Shown here: piece after piece, positions 10,896 through 20,526 of the stretch
Layout of the letters: each line of letters begins with the position of its first letter
How positions within the stretch are numbered: position 1 is the first letter of the stretch
NCBI GenBank assembly: GCA_011772595.1
Contig: WVZH01000578.1
Coordinates: forward strand, 1 to 27,867
Length of the DNA: 27,867 bases
Direction: 5' to 3'
Source of the DNA: Anaerolineales bacterium
GTDB lineage: Bacteria; Chloroflexota; Anaerolineae; Anaerolineales; E44-bin32
Made by a program: the position numbers and the translations under genes
The notes under the pieces: generated by a model
What the model was told of the DNA's origin: nothing
Seen by the model: the letters and a program-made list of their open reading frames with translations, nothing else
The model's database searches: none

Positions 10896-13307
10896 TCAGG
10901 GACTTGCATAGAGATCCCGATAATGTGAGTAAGCCCAAAAAATCACCCGGATGTACTCCCTTGGCTGGCTAAATCGGACGACCTCCAAGTATAAGTCGGG
11001 GTCGTCTGGGGCTAGCGCGTTCCAGATCGCGGCATTCCCTGGTCCAGCGTTATAAGCCGATAGCGCGACATATAGGTCGCCATCGAAGAAATCCCGCTGA
11101 TCCGCAAGATACTGAGATCCAAGGCGCACACTAACAACAGGCCGGTATAGATCATCCTGGGTGTATCCCGGTGGCCAACCCAGCTGATCAGCCAGGTACA
11201 AGCCCGTGCTGGGGATGATCTGCATAAGACCTCGGGCAGCGGCATAGGAGGTGGCGAAGCCTTCAAATAGGCTCTCTTGCCGGATCACTGAAAGGAGAAA
11301 AAGGCCATCGAAATCATGAGCCAATGCTTGGGGCAGGATTAACTCACCGAAGTACGGGCCGAAGCGGACGTATCTCAGATACCAAGGCGCGAAGCGTGTC
11401 GCTGCCTCTTCCATGCCAGCCAGGCGCATGATTTGTCTGGAAGCGTAAATCGCTGAGCGGTACAAACCGAGTTCGAGGTACTTGTGCATCAAACGATACG
11501 TCGCCTCGGCGTCCTCTTCATATGCCATCCGCAGCGCCTCGAACTCGTCCCGCGCCTCCTCATACAAACCCAACGCCCAGAATTCGTCCCCCCGTATGAG
11601 ACGAGGATCGCTTGCCAACGCAGTGCTCAAGGCTGATAAAGGCTCAGGGCCGGAGATGATGAAGGTCGAACGCAACCAATCCTCCGCCTCACGCTGCGCG
11701 GCCTCTAGGTCCGCCTCGAACGAGTAAACGCCAGGTGACCGGAAGGGAGCTCTACCAGCCGCCAGCTCATCCGCCCTGAGTGAATAGTAACCCCCAGGAT
11801 CTGCATCCGCAGCCATCTGGAATGCAGCCTGTGCAGCTTCGTCATCTGCTAGTGCCTGTTTGGTTTTTCCGATCCAAAGATAGGCCGCCGCACGCTCATC
11901 CGTTGCGTTCACGTGCCCAAGCGCGCGCTGAAAGGTTTCAATGGCGAGATCCAGGCTCCCAAGCCTATAACGCGAGATACCAGCCAAGAACAGCGCCCGA
12001 TAGGTCCATGTAGAAGATGGATACTCATCCGCAACTCGCTGCCAGATCCTTGTTGCTTGTTCGAGTTCGCCATCACGCTCACTCACTAAACCGGCGTCGA
12101 ACAGGAATTCTGCGGCGCGAGGGTGATTTGGGACTACAGCCACGAAATCTAAAAGTGTCTGAACCGCTTGTGAGTGTTGATCCAGATACGCCCATTGCGT
12201 GTATGCTTTTTCCTCCCAGGCAGAATCCCAGTACAGATCCTCCGGATGATCCCCAATGAGCCCCGACCACTCAAGCACTGCCTCTTGGTAATTCCCCAAC
12301 GCCCTGAGCGTAAGCCCTCTAAAATAGTGGACCATGCCGTCATGGTCTGCGGGGAAGATACTGAGATAACGATCGAATGCTGCCAGAGCTACACCGAACT
12401 GACCGGCGTAATAATCCACAAGACCTCGATCGAGCTCATTTACCGTGATCCCATCCTGGACAAGGATTACCAATCCGGCGTAGGAATCATACGCTTTCGG
12501 GTAATTTTCAACTGCGTCGAGATATCGCCTATAGGCCTGGTCGAATTGGCCCTGCTGAGCATAGGCCAATCCCATAAGGTAATCCATCTGGGCCCGGACG
12601 AATTCGTTACTGGTCTTTTCGTAGATCTCGGCATATTGGGCTAACGCGCTTGTGAAATCACCGGACTCCGCATGTGACTGTGCGATCTTGATCTCGATAC
12701 CCAATCCATCTCCAAGCTTGGGAGCTTTGAGTGCAGCCTGATACGCGAGGATGGCTCCAGAATAATCCTTCAACTCAACAAGTACATCACCGCGAAGTTC
12801 GTGAACATGGGCGTCGATCAATCCCGGGCGAAGGTTTAAATACATCTGATAATCCTGCTCAGCTTCCGAATTTCGATCCACTGCTTCGTAAACCCGCGCC
12901 CGCAGGTAAAAGCCGCGTCCGTAAGCTTCATGCTCCGTATACAACGTTAGGTATTCTGAGAGTGCCCCGATCGCTTCCTCATTGCGACCTGCTTGCATCA
13001 GCGTACGCCCGATCCCTAATTTAGCCCGCGCCCGCTCGTTCGGGTCGTTGGATTGAGCATGAGCAGATTGATATGCATTTAATGCCCGATCCCATTCGCC
13101 GTTGAAGAGGGCTTTGTCCCCCGTATCCAGATGTACGCCCGGTTCCGGCGTAGGTGTCGGTGTCGGCGAGGGTGTGGCAGTTACGGTCGGGGTGACAGTG
13201 GGAGTGGCAGTGGCAATCAGCCCCATTGCCTCAGGAAGGTTGCACGCCAGAGTGCTCAAGATCGAGAAGATTATCAGGAAACCGGTGCCGAAGGCTCGAC
13301 GACGCAT
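10896..13307 (-). CDS. Slt70-like lytic transglycosylase with tetratricopeptide-type superhelix
   Basis: A periplasmic or envelope-anchored murein hydrolase of 803 residues. The N-terminus MRRRAFGTGFLIIF...LACN is a signal peptide with an imperfect lipobox (TLAC, Cys22), followed by a Thr-Pro linker (residues 32-56), about 600 residues of helical repeats resembling tetratricopeptide repeats (for example the repeating A-x-G-x-Y-x-A-Y pattern), and a C-terminal SLT domain from about residue 665. In that domain RQES holds the catalytic Glu678, followed by GLMQIIPSTG and ALSAYNAGPGN, the standard goose-lysozyme-like motifs. Such enzymes cleave glycan strands to anhydromuropeptides. A longer frame starts at 13430, but its first 41 residues do not resemble a signal peptide and overlap the mtnA promoter, so I start at the ATG 13305-13307. 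Confidence 0.88.
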   Translation of the reverse strand: MRRRAFGTGFLIIFSILSTLACNLPEAMGLIATATPTVTPTVTATPSPTPTPTPEPGVHLDTGDKALFNGEWDRALNAYQSAHAQSNDPNERARAKLGIGRTLMQAGRNEEAIGALSEYLTLYTEHEAYGRGFYLRARVYEAVDRNSEAEQDYQMYLNLRPGLIDAHVHELRGDVLVELKDYSGAILAYQAALKAPKLGDGLGIEIKIAQSHAESGDFTSALAQYAEIYEKTSNEFVRAQMDYLMGLAYAQQGQFDQAYRRYLDAVENYPKAYDSYAGLVILVQDGITVNELDRGLVDYYAGQFGVALAAFDRYLSIFPADHDGMVHYFRGLTLRALGNYQEAVLEWSGLIGDHPEDLYWDSAWEEKAYTQWAYLDQHSQAVQTLLDFVAVVPNHPRAAEFLFDAGLVSERDGELEQATRIWQRVADEYPSSTWTYRALFLAGISRYRLGSLDLAIETFQRALGHVNATDERAAAYLWIGKTKQALADDEAAQAAFQMAADADPGGYYSLRADELAAGRAPFRSPGVYSFEADLEAAQREAEDWLRSTFIISGPEPLSALSTALASDPRLIRGDEFWALGLYEEARDEFEALRMAYEEDAEATYRLMHKYLELGLYRSAIYASRQIMRLAGMEEAATRFAPWYLRYVRFGPYFGELILPQALAHDFDGLFLLSVIRQESLFEGFATSYAAARGLMQIIPSTGLYLADQLGWPPGYTQDDLYRPVVSVRLGSQYLADQRDFFDGDLYVALSAYNAGPGNAAIWNALAPDDPDLYLEVVRFSQPREYIRVIFWAYSHYRDLYASP
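13140..13214 (-). repeat. Low-complexity Thr-Pro linker coding region
   Basis: Simple repeats of Thr-Pro and Val-Thr codons encode residues 32-56 of the transglycosylase, a flexible linker just after the lipidation site. The same type of Thr-Pro linker occurs at the C-terminus of the lipoprotein at 18696-19265. Confidence 0.8.
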
Positions 13308-13344
13308 AGCAGGATGATAAAGCAGGCGCGAAACCTCGTCAATC

Positions 13345-13373
13345 TTGCAGCTTTGGGATCTCCATGTTAAACT
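13345..13373 (+). promoter_or_regulatory. Promoter of the mtnA cluster
   Basis: TTGCAG (13345-13350) and TAAACT (13368-13373) are exactly 17 nt apart. The predicted start near 13380 gives a leader of about 50 nt before the mtnA ATG. It also argues against the longer mtnA frame that would begin at 13345. Confidence 0.5.
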
Positions 13374-13391
13374 GCCGAAGCCATCACCGTT

Positions 13392-13411
13392 GCGCTCTCC
13401 AGCGAGAGCGC
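13392..13411 (+). promoter_or_regulatory. GC-rich hairpin in the mtnA leader
   Basis: GCGCTCTC (13392-13399) pairs perfectly with GAGAGCGC (13404-13411) over a CAGC tetraloop and is followed by CTTTT. It sits between the promoter and the ATG, 18 nt before the start. It could attenuate transcription or block the weak ribosome binding site. I could not match it to a known SAM or SAH riboswitch. Confidence 0.45.
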
Positions 13412-13428
13412 CTTTTCGTGTGAGTGCC

Positions 13429-14487
13429 ATGAGAACTGTGTCCTGGGATGCCGAAAATCATGCTGTACGCATGATCGATCAACGACGACTCCCTGCTGAG
13501 CTACTGTGGATTGAATTAAAGGACGTGGATCAAGTTGTCGCTGCGATCCGCGACATGGCAGTGCGCGGAGCGCCAGCCATCGGCGTCGCGGCGGCCTTCG
13601 GATTTGCTCTGGCTGCTTTTCACTCCCCAGCCTCCACGACGGATGCCCTTTGGAAGGACTTGGAAGTCGCTGCTGAGTCTTTGCGTCAATCCCGCCCGAC
13701 AGCCGTGAACCTGGTTTGGGCTCTCGAGCGCATGCTCCAGTTGGCGAGGCGCATTGAACCCCAAGAACCTGGACTCATCCGAACATTGCTGCTTGAAGAA
13801 GCCGAGCGTCTTGCCGATGAAGACGTAGAAGTTAATAGGCGAATGGGTCAATATGGTGCCGAATTGATTAACGACGGTGACACGGTGATTCATCACTGCA
13901 ACACCGGCGCTTTGGCCACCGTGGATTATGGCACTGCGCTCGGTGTCATACGCACAGCGCACGAGCAGGGAAAACATGTCCACGTGCTGGTTGATGAAAC
14001 TCGACCTCGCCTTCAAGGTGCCCGTCTCACCGCCTGGGAATTAGAGCAATATGGCATCCCCTATGAGATTATCACCGATAATGCCGCTGGCTACTTCCTG
14101 CGCAGCGGACAGGTGGCAGCGGTATTCGTCGGCGCCGACAGGGTGGCTGCCAATGGTGACGTGGCGAACAAAGTTGGCACCTACATGCTCGCCTTAGCTG
14201 CCAACGACAACAACGTCCCGACGTACAGCGTGGTTCCTACATCTACAATCGACCTTAGTATCTCCTCTGGGGATCATATCCCCATCGAAGAGCGGGATCC
14301 CTCGGAAGTGTTAGATCTTCAAAGGAATGGGCAACCGATCGCACCGGAAGAAAGCCGGGCCAGGAATCCTGCCTTCGACATCACCCCACACCATCTGATA
14401 GCGGCTATCATCACAGAAGTCGGAATTCTTCGTCCTCCATATGAGACATCTTTACGGTTGGCCGTCAAGGAGACCCAAAGACCATGA
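13429..14487 (+). CDS. mtnA: S-methyl-5-thioribose-1-phosphate isomerase
   Basis: MtnA converts methylthioribose 1-phosphate to methylthioribulose 1-phosphate in the methionine salvage pathway, and related enzymes also serve other 5-deoxyribose salvage routes. The 352-residue product begins MRTVSWDAENHAVRMIDQRR and has RGAPAIGVAAAFG (residues 47-59), HHCNTGALAT with the catalytic Cys157, and VGADRVAANGD with the catalytic Asp237, followed by NKVGTYMLA. The length is normal. An upstream in-frame ATG at 13345 adds 28 residues unlike the family and overlaps the promoter, so I reject it. The stop overlaps the next gene by 4 nt (ATGA), showing translational coupling with the adenosine kinase. No other mtn genes are in the window. 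Confidence 0.94.
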   Translation: MRTVSWDAENHAVRMIDQRRLPAELLWIELKDVDQVVAAIRDMAVRGAPAIGVAAAFGFALAAFHSPASTTDALWKDLEVAAESLRQSRPTAVNLVWALERMLQLARRIEPQEPGLIRTLLLEEAERLADEDVEVNRRMGQYGAELINDGDTVIHHCNTGALATVDYGTALGVIRTAHEQGKHVHVLVDETRPRLQGARLTAWELEQYGIPYEIITDNAAGYFLRSGQVAAVFVGADRVAANGDVANKVGTYMLALAANDNNVPTYSVVPTSTIDLSISSGDHIPIEERDPSEVLDLQRNGQPIAPEESRARNPAFDITPHHLIAAIITEVGILRPPYETSLRLAVKETQRP

Positions 14488-15437
14488 ACATCGTGCTCAC
14501 CGGTTCCGTTGCATTCGACTATCTAATGACGTTCCCGGGCTATTTCAAGGATCACTTTCTAGCGGACAAGCTCGACCGGATCAGCCTATCCTTCTTGGTC
14601 GACTCGCTTGTTCGCCGGCCTGGAGGAATCGCTGCCAACATCGCTTACACGCTCGCGTTGCTCGGCGAAAAGCCAAAAGTGATGGCAACCGTAGGTGAGG
14701 ATTTCGAAGAGCAGCGTGCGTGGCTCGAGAGTCATGGTGTGGATACCTCCGCCATTCGAACGATACCTGATGCTTTCACGGCGTCCTTCTTCGTCAACAC
14801 CGACCTGTCCAATGCTCAAATCGCAAGCTTCCACACAGGAGCCATGGCATATTCGGCGCAATTATCCTTCTCCGATTTGAAGGATAAACCCGATCTCGCC
14901 GTCATCTCGCCCAACGACCCCAAGGCGATGTTGAAATACACACGGGAATGTGATCGCCTCGGGATAGCGTACATTTACGACCCCAGTCAACAGCTTGTCC
15001 GTTTAGACGCTTCTGACATACGAGCCGGTATCGAGACCTCACGAGCATTGTTCTCAAACGAGTACGAATTCGGTCTGATCGAGGAGAAGACCGGGATGGA
15101 TCTTAGGACCATCTTGCGATACGCAGAATTTGTCGTTGTCACGCTAGGAGAGGACGGCACTAAGATCCACACGACGGACGCTGAAATCCACGTCCCCAGC
15201 GTGTCCCCCAAGCTGATCGCCGACCCCACTGGTGTGGGCGACTCATTCCGGGGTGGATTTCTCAAAGGCTACTTGCATGGACTGCGTTTAGAGCTATGTG
15301 GGCAAATGGGCTCGTTGGCGGCCACGTATTGCCTTGAATCGGATGGCCCTCAAGGTCATTACTACGAGCTAGCTAGCTTCATCCAACGCTTTCGAGAACA
15401 TTTCGACGACGAAAACGAGCTGGATCGTTTATTGTGA
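14484..15437 (+). CDS. adoK: Adenosine kinase of the PfkB (ribokinase) family, AdoK type
   Basis: A 317-residue cytoplasmic sugar/nucleoside kinase. The PfkB signature 1 region RRPGGIAANIAYTLALLG is at residues 44-61 and the C-terminal anion-hole motif DPTGVGDSF at 247-255, with Asp253 the catalytic base. The stretches SLSFLVDSLV, NDPKAMLKYTRECDRLG and YDPSQQLVRL strongly resemble the Mycobacterium tuberculosis adenosine kinase Rv2202c as I remember it, so adenosine to AMP is the likely reaction rather than a hexose kinase. Context supports this: mtnA lies upstream (4-nt overlap) and S-adenosylhomocysteine hydrolase, which makes adenosine, lies downstream. The next gene begins at a GTG inside the stop codon region (GTGA overlap). 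Substrate remains inferred; a nucleoside or sugar kinase of other specificity is the main alternative. Confidence 0.8.
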   Translation: MNIVLTGSVAFDYLMTFPGYFKDHFLADKLDRISLSFLVDSLVRRPGGIAANIAYTLALLGEKPKVMATVGEDFEEQRAWLESHGVDTSAIRTIPDAFTASFFVNTDLSNAQIASFHTGAMAYSAQLSFSDLKDKPDLAVISPNDPKAMLKYTRECDRLGIAYIYDPSQQLVRLDASDIRAGIETSRALFSNEYEFGLIEEKTGMDLRTILRYAEFVVVTLGEDGTKIHTTDAEIHVPSVSPKLIADPTGVGDSFRGGFLKGYLHGLRLELCGQMGSLAATYCLESDGPQGHYYELASFIQRFREHFDDENELDRLL

Positions 15438-16225
15438 TCGATTCATCCCTGCGAGTGCATCTTCGCAATCTACTCGAACGCGACCGAGTCTGGGCCGCGT
15501 ACGCGCTTGCCGACCTCGATCCTCGTGTGGAAGAGCATAGTCAGTGGCTTTCGAACGATTCTGGAGTCGTCTTGATCTATCACGGTCTCGACCCTGCGAT
15601 CTTATTCGCCCAGGGAGATCCAAAGGACGTACGACAGTTGCTCGACCAAGTCCCTCCCGGTCGTTATATCTACCAACTTATGGGCACCTATAAGGCACTT
15701 CTCGCCGAGCGATTGGGTGTCGAACACGAGGAGCACATGTGGCGCATGGTTCTAAACACGGATGAGTTCCCTGGTGTTCCTGCCGGCCGCGTAGATCCCC
15801 TTACCACTCAAGACCTACCTCAGATTGAGGCCCTGTTTGCCGACCACCCTGACCGACCGGACGCTTTCCATCCCAACCAACTTATAGAGGGGCCTTTCTA
15901 TGGAATTTGGGAGCACGGCGACCTGATTGCGGTTTCGGGTACCCACGTAGTCTCCAAGTGGGCAAACGTTGCTGCAGTGGGCAATGTCTTTACGCACCCT
16001 CGGCACCGTGGAAGAGGCTTGGGCACGCGGGTAAGCGCTGCCCTCGTACAGCATCTCCTCGACGATGGCATTCACACCATTGTCCTGAACGTCGCCATGG
16101 ATAACGAACCAGCTTTACGTTGTTATCAGAAACTGGCATTTTTACCCTTCTGCGGCTATTACGAAGGTGTCGGCCGATTGGCGCCGGTTCAGGAAAGTTC
16201 CGCAGGGGAAGATATCATCGAGTGA
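15434..16225 (+). CDS. GNAT family N-acetyltransferase
   Basis: A 263-residue protein with a GCN5-related acetyltransferase domain in its C-terminal half. The acetyl-CoA binding loop is RHRGRGLGT (residues 190-198), preceded by the beta-strand AAVGNVFTHP and followed by LNVAMDNEPALRCYQKLAF, the usual motif B. The N-terminal 110 residues (including QLMGTYKALLAERLG) look like the degenerate first half seen in two-domain GNAT proteins of the FR47-like type. The start is a GTG overlapping the adenosine kinase stop by 4 nt, so it is co-translated with it. The acceptor substrate cannot be read from the sequence; a link to the salvage genes is suggested only by the tight operon structure. Confidence 0.85.
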   Translation: MIDSSLRVHLRNLLERDRVWAAYALADLDPRVEEHSQWLSNDSGVVLIYHGLDPAILFAQGDPKDVRQLLDQVPPGRYIYQLMGTYKALLAERLGVEHEEHMWRMVLNTDEFPGVPAGRVDPLTTQDLPQIEALFADHPDRPDAFHPNQLIEGPFYGIWEHGDLIAVSGTHVVSKWANVAAVGNVFTHPRHRGRGLGTRVSAALVQHLLDDGIHTIVLNVAMDNEPALRCYQKLAFLPFCGYYEGVGRLAPVQESSAGEDIIE

Positions 16226-16326
16226 CCTCAAAGATCGGATCGCTGCCTGAAATTCTTGATCGCTCCCTACGCTCAAGCCGACATCAGAACGAGATCATCA
16301 CATCTTCGTGGTAGGAGGGAGAAGCT

Positions 16327-17298
16327 ATGGAATACGTGAGTCTGGGAAGGACCGGATTGAAAGTTAGCCGATTATGCCTGGGGACGATGAACTTTGGCCC
16401 CGAGACAACTGAAGCCGATAGCTTCAAGATTATGGATGAGGCGCTGGAAGCCGGAATTAATTTCTTTGATACCGCAAACGTCTACGGTTGGGAGATGGGC
16501 GAGGGCATCACCGAGCATATCATCGGTCGCTGGCTGGCCCAAGGCGGCGGACGCCGTGAAAACATCATCCTCGCCACGAAGGTTTACGGTCAGATGGGGG
16601 AAGGACCCAACGAGAGGAGACTATCGGCATACCACATCAAACGGGCTTGTGAGCAAAGCCTGAGGCGTATGCAAACTGACCACATCGATCTTTACCAGAT
16701 GCACCACATCGACCGCGATACACCGTGGGAAGAAATCTGGCAGGCTATGGAGCAGCTCGTGCGAGAGGGTAAGGTGTTGTACGTGGGCAGCAGCAATTTT
16801 GCAGGATGGCACATAGCCCAGGCGCAAAGTACGGCTGAGGTTCGAAACTTCATGGGCTTAGTTTCAGAGCAAAGCCTGTACAACCTCAGTGCGCGTACGA
16901 TCGAGCTCGAGGTTATCCCCGCTTGCAAGGCTTATGGTCTGGGCTTGATCCCCTGGAGTCCGCTTGCCGGCGGGATGCTTGCTGGCGCATTGAAAAAGCC
17001 AAAGGAAGGTCGGCGCGCAGGCAAGTTCATTCAAAAAGAGATCGAAAGAAACCGAGAAGCTGTAAAGGCTTATGAAGCCTTGTGCGAATCTCTTGGCGCG
17101 CCTCCCGCCGATGTCGCTCTGGCATGGGTGCTCCACAACCCAGTTGTTACAGCTCCAATAATTGGACCGCGAACCCTCGATCAGCTCGAAGGCAACCTTG
17201 CTGTTTTGGACTTGGAACTGGAGCCTGAAACCCTGGAGAAGCTTGATGATATTTGGCCCGGACCAGGTGGAGAGGCTCCGGAGGCATACGCGTGGTAA
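16327..17298 (+). CDS. Aldo/keto reductase
   Basis: A 323-residue TIM-barrel NAD(P)H-dependent oxidoreductase. The catalytic tetrad is visible as Asp48 and Tyr53 (FFDTANVYG), Lys85 (LATKVYG) and His126 (DLYQMHH). The nucleotide-binding region includes GLIPWSPLAGGMLAG and APIIGPRTLDQLEGNL, as in the large group of aldo/keto reductases related to YghZ and general stress protein 69. The ribosome binding site is strong (GGAGGG, about 7 nt before the ATG). It sits 101 nt after the GNAT gene and 65 nt before ahcY, all on the same strand, so co-transcription is plausible. The natural substrate is unknown. No residues are missing. Confidence 0.92.
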   Translation: MEYVSLGRTGLKVSRLCLGTMNFGPETTEADSFKIMDEALEAGINFFDTANVYGWEMGEGITEHIIGRWLAQGGGRRENIILATKVYGQMGEGPNERRLSAYHIKRACEQSLRRMQTDHIDLYQMHHIDRDTPWEEIWQAMEQLVREGKVLYVGSSNFAGWHIAQAQSTAEVRNFMGLVSEQSLYNLSARTIELEVIPACKAYGLGLIPWSPLAGGMLAGALKKPKEGRRAGKFIQKEIERNREAVKAYEALCESLGAPPADVALAWVLHNPVVTAPIIGPRTLDQLEGNLAVLDLELEPETLEKLDDIWPGPGGEAPEAYAW

Positions 17299-17348
17299 GA
17301 TTGCCGCGCGGTGATGCGGAAGCCTTGCGCGCTGACACGAGAATCTAA

Positions 17349-18626
<1,278 letters not shown>

Positions 18627-18661
18627 GTCGGACGTACGACGAATAAGGCGAAAGCGCTGCC

Positions 18662-18693
18662 GACTTCCGTAGTCCTTGCGGACTTCGGAAGTC
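18662..18693. terminator. Terminator-like hairpin after ahcY, probably bidirectional
   Basis: GACTTCCG (18662-18669) pairs with CGGAAGTC (18686-18693), and inside it AGTCC pairs with GGACT across one mismatch around a TTGC loop. GTTTAATT follows on the plus strand. It lies between the convergent stops of ahcY and the lipoprotein gene, so it may serve both. Confidence 0.65.
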
Positions 18694-18695
18694 GT

Positions 18696-19265
18696 TTAAT
18701 TCGGCGTGGGTGAAATGAGTGGTGTGGCAGTTGGAGTCGGGGTCGGGTTCTCGACAAGCACGAGAATGTAGACCACCTCCCCGAAAAACGATCCATCAGG
18801 GGCTTGCGCTTGCCATTGACTTACGTAGCTCCCCGGCTCCAGCGGGGCTTTGAGATCGACTTCCCACACCGCTGTCGAGCCGGCGCGAGCCGGGTACAGG
18901 GCAAGACTGAGAGGTCCTTCAAATGAGTCCAGACCCAGACGGAGTAAGCGATAATCCGGACCCCAATCGCAGGTTCCGCTGTTCTGAACGGACCATCTCT
19001 TGTGCAAATCTTCCCCAGGTAAAACCGTGGTGAAGTCGGGTATGGTGAGGTCTTCGAGGAAGACAGATTCGTTTTCACAACCGATCGCAAGCTGAGGCTT
19101 CACCGATGTTGGTAGCGGTGTGTCGAGGACAGCCGGTACCGACATCGGCAACGGCGTGCTGGCAATCGTCGACGGTGCTTCGGATTCCAACGCACAGCCT
19201 GGGAGTGCTAAGGCGAGACAGAAGAACGTCAGGCTAAGGAAGCGAAAGGCGACGCGAATTTGCAT
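18696..19265 (-). CDS. Lipoprotein with NBR1-type Ig-like domain
   Basis: From the ATG at 19263-19265 the product is 189 residues. It starts MQIRVAFRFLSLTFFCLALALPGC, a lipoprotein signal peptide with Cys24 as the likely lipid anchor. A Ser/Thr/Pro linker follows, then a beta-sandwich domain with LPGEDLHKRWSVQNSGTCDW, RAGSTAVWEVDL and GSYVSQWQAQAPDGSFFGE, which is the pattern of the NBR1 Ig-like domain common in Chloroflexota secreted proteins. A Thr-Pro tail ends the protein. A longer frame starts at 19301, but a -10 TATAAT lies 7 nt before the internal ATG, so the short form is probably translated, possibly from a leaderless mRNA. Function unknown; a cell-surface binding role is plausible. 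It lies directly downstream of recA. Confidence 0.85.
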   Translation of the reverse strand: MQIRVAFRFLSLTFFCLALALPGCALESEAPSTIASTPLPMSVPAVLDTPLPTSVKPQLAIGCENESVFLEDLTIPDFTTVLPGEDLHKRWSVQNSGTCDWGPDYRLLRLGLDSFEGPLSLALYPARAGSTAVWEVDLKAPLEPGSYVSQWQAQAPDGSFFGEVVYILVLVENPTPTPTATPLISPTPN

Positions 19266-19272
19266 ATCACCG

Positions 19273-19301
19273 ATTATAGCTAAGGAGGGGAACAACCCCA
19301 A
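19273..19301 (-). promoter_or_regulatory. Promoter of the NBR1-Ig lipoprotein gene
   Basis: On the minus strand a perfect -10 TATAAT (19273-19278) and TTGGGG (19296-19301) are 17 nt apart. The predicted transcription start falls at or within a base or two of the ATG at 19265, which implies a leaderless transcript. The promoter is in the short gap after the recA stop (19319). Confidence 0.5.
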
Positions 19302-19318
19302 AGAGATTCTATCTCGTC

Positions 19319-20425
19319 CTAGCTCTCCAGTTCACCAATCATCAGGGCTTCCTGGACCGAGACCTCCTCTGCTAGTATGTGATCCTCTTCGATGATTCCC
19401 TCCAATCCTACGGCCCCGCGGATCGTGTGCTCGATCTCCTCTGCAAGCGCCGGATTTTCCTTTAGATATTTCTTGGCATTCTCCCTTCCTTGACCCAGTC
19501 GCAAGTCCTCATAGGAGTAATAGGATCCCCGCTTGGCGATCAAATCCATCTCCACACCCAGGTCCAGGATATCCCCCACCTTTGAAATCCCTTCCTCATA
19601 CATGATGTCGAACTCAGCCACCCTGAAAGGCGGCGCGACCTTGTTCTTTACCACTCTCACTCGCACTCTATTCCCCACCACTTCCTGTCCCACTTTGATG
19701 CTCTCAACCCGCCTCATGTCCAACCTTATCGAGGCGTAGAACTTCAAAGCCCTACCCCCCGTCGTCGTCTCCGGATTGCCGAACATCACCCCGATCTTCT
19801 GCCTCAACTGGTTCGTGAAGATCACCGCCGTGTTGGTTTGCTTGATCGCTCCGCTCAGCTTGCGCAACGCTTGGCTCATCAGCCGCGCCTGCATCCCCAT
19901 GTGCGCATCCCCCATGTCCCCCTCGATCTCAGCACGTGGCACCAATGCCGCCACACTGTCCACCACCACGACGTCCACCGCCCCGCTGCGCACCAGCGTC
20001 TCCGTGATCTCCAGTGCTTGTTCACCCATATCCGGCTGGGAGATGTAAAGATTGTCCACGTCCACACCGCAACGCGCGGCGTAGGTCGGATCCAGAGCGT
20101 GCTCCATATCGATGAAGGCACACACACCCCCATTCTGCTGTGCTTCCGCCACGATGTGCTGACACAAAGTGGTTTTGCCGGAGGCTTCGGGACCGTAGAT
20201 CTCGGTGACGCGACCACGAGGGATGCCTCCTACGCCCAGCGCGAGATCCAGCGCTAGAGAACCCGTAGGCACGGTCTCCACCATCATATGAACCGCTTCA
20301 CCCATGCGCATCAACGCACCCTCCCCATACCGCTTTGTGATTTCCTGCAACGCTTTCTCCAGAACCTCCTCACGCTTGGCGAGATCTTCGGCAGACAAAT
20401 TGACTTTGATTTCCTGATCATTCAC
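19319..20425 (-). CDS. recA: Recombinase RecA
   Basis: RecA polymerises on single-stranded DNA, performs strand exchange and triggers LexA cleavage. From the GTG at 20423-20425 the protein is 368 residues, with Walker A GPEASGKT at 78-85, the Walker B strand [14 protein letters not shown], the L2 region [22 protein letters not shown] and the C-terminal acidic tail. The GTG is chosen because AAGGAGG sits 7 nt upstream, the strongest ribosome binding site in the window. A longer frame runs to 20545, and its ATG at 20461 lies within a few bases of the predicted transcription start, so these upstream starts are unlikely. The promoter spacer contains a LexA-like box. The middle of the gene is noticeably richer in G/C-ending codons than its ends. 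Confidence 0.97.
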   Translation of the reverse strand: MNDQEIKVNLSAEDLAKREEVLEKALQEITKRYGEGALMRMGEAVHMMVETVPTGSLALDLALGVGGIPRGRVTEIYGPEASGKTTLCQHIVAEAQQNGGVCAFIDMEHALDPTYAARCGVDVDNLYISQPDMGEQALEITETLVRSGAVDVVVVDSVAALVPRAEIEGDMGDAHMGMQARLMSQALRKLSGAIKQTNTAVIFTNQLRQKIGVMFGNPETTTGGRALKFYASIRLDMRRVESIKVGQEVVGNRVRVRVVKNKVAPPFRVAEFDIMYEEGISKVGDILDLGVEMDLIAKRGSYYSYEDLRLGQGRENAKKYLKENPALAEEIEHTIRGAVGLEGIIEEDHILAEEVSVQEALMIGELES

Positions 20426-20472
20426 CTCACCACCTCCTTCAATCTTCTCCGCATGTGGCATAATACGCCCCC

Positions 20473-20500
20473 AGTATAGCACGTATGTTCTATTCGTCAA
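20473..20500 (-). promoter_or_regulatory. recA promoter
   Basis: On the minus strand TTGACG (20495-20500) and TATACT (20473-20478) are 16 nt apart. Transcription would start near 20466, about 40 nt before the GTG start. A LexA-like box occupies most of the spacer and touches the -10 element. Confidence 0.65.
20479..20490 (-). promoter_or_regulatory. LexA/SOS-like operator in the recA promoter
   Basis: The minus strand reads GAACATACGTGC, one base away from the Gram-positive type SOS box GAAC-N4-GTTC. It lies between the -35 and -10 of the recA promoter, where a repressor would block polymerase. Whether the lexA of this organism recognises it is inferred. Confidence 0.5.
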
Positions 20501-20508
20501 GGACTTTA

Positions 20509-20520
20509 GAACATTTGTTT
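20509..20520 (+). promoter_or_regulatory. Second LexA-like box before the dsrC-like gene
   Basis: The plus strand reads GAACATTTGTTT, also one base off GAAC-N4-GTTC. It lies 6 nt before the ATG of the DsrC-like gene and 8 nt upstream of the recA -35. It may be an auxiliary recA operator or could link the divergent gene to the SOS response. Confidence 0.4.
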
Positions 20521-20526
20521 TTGGCC

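Noticed and set aside
13345..13428. Upstream extension of mtnA by 28 codons
   Set aside because: It begins inside the -35 element of a good promoter and does not resemble the MtnA N-terminus.
13380..13428. SAM or SAH riboswitch before mtnA
   Set aside because: The leader is too short and lacks the pattern of any SAM or SAH riboswitch class I know; only a single hairpin is visible.
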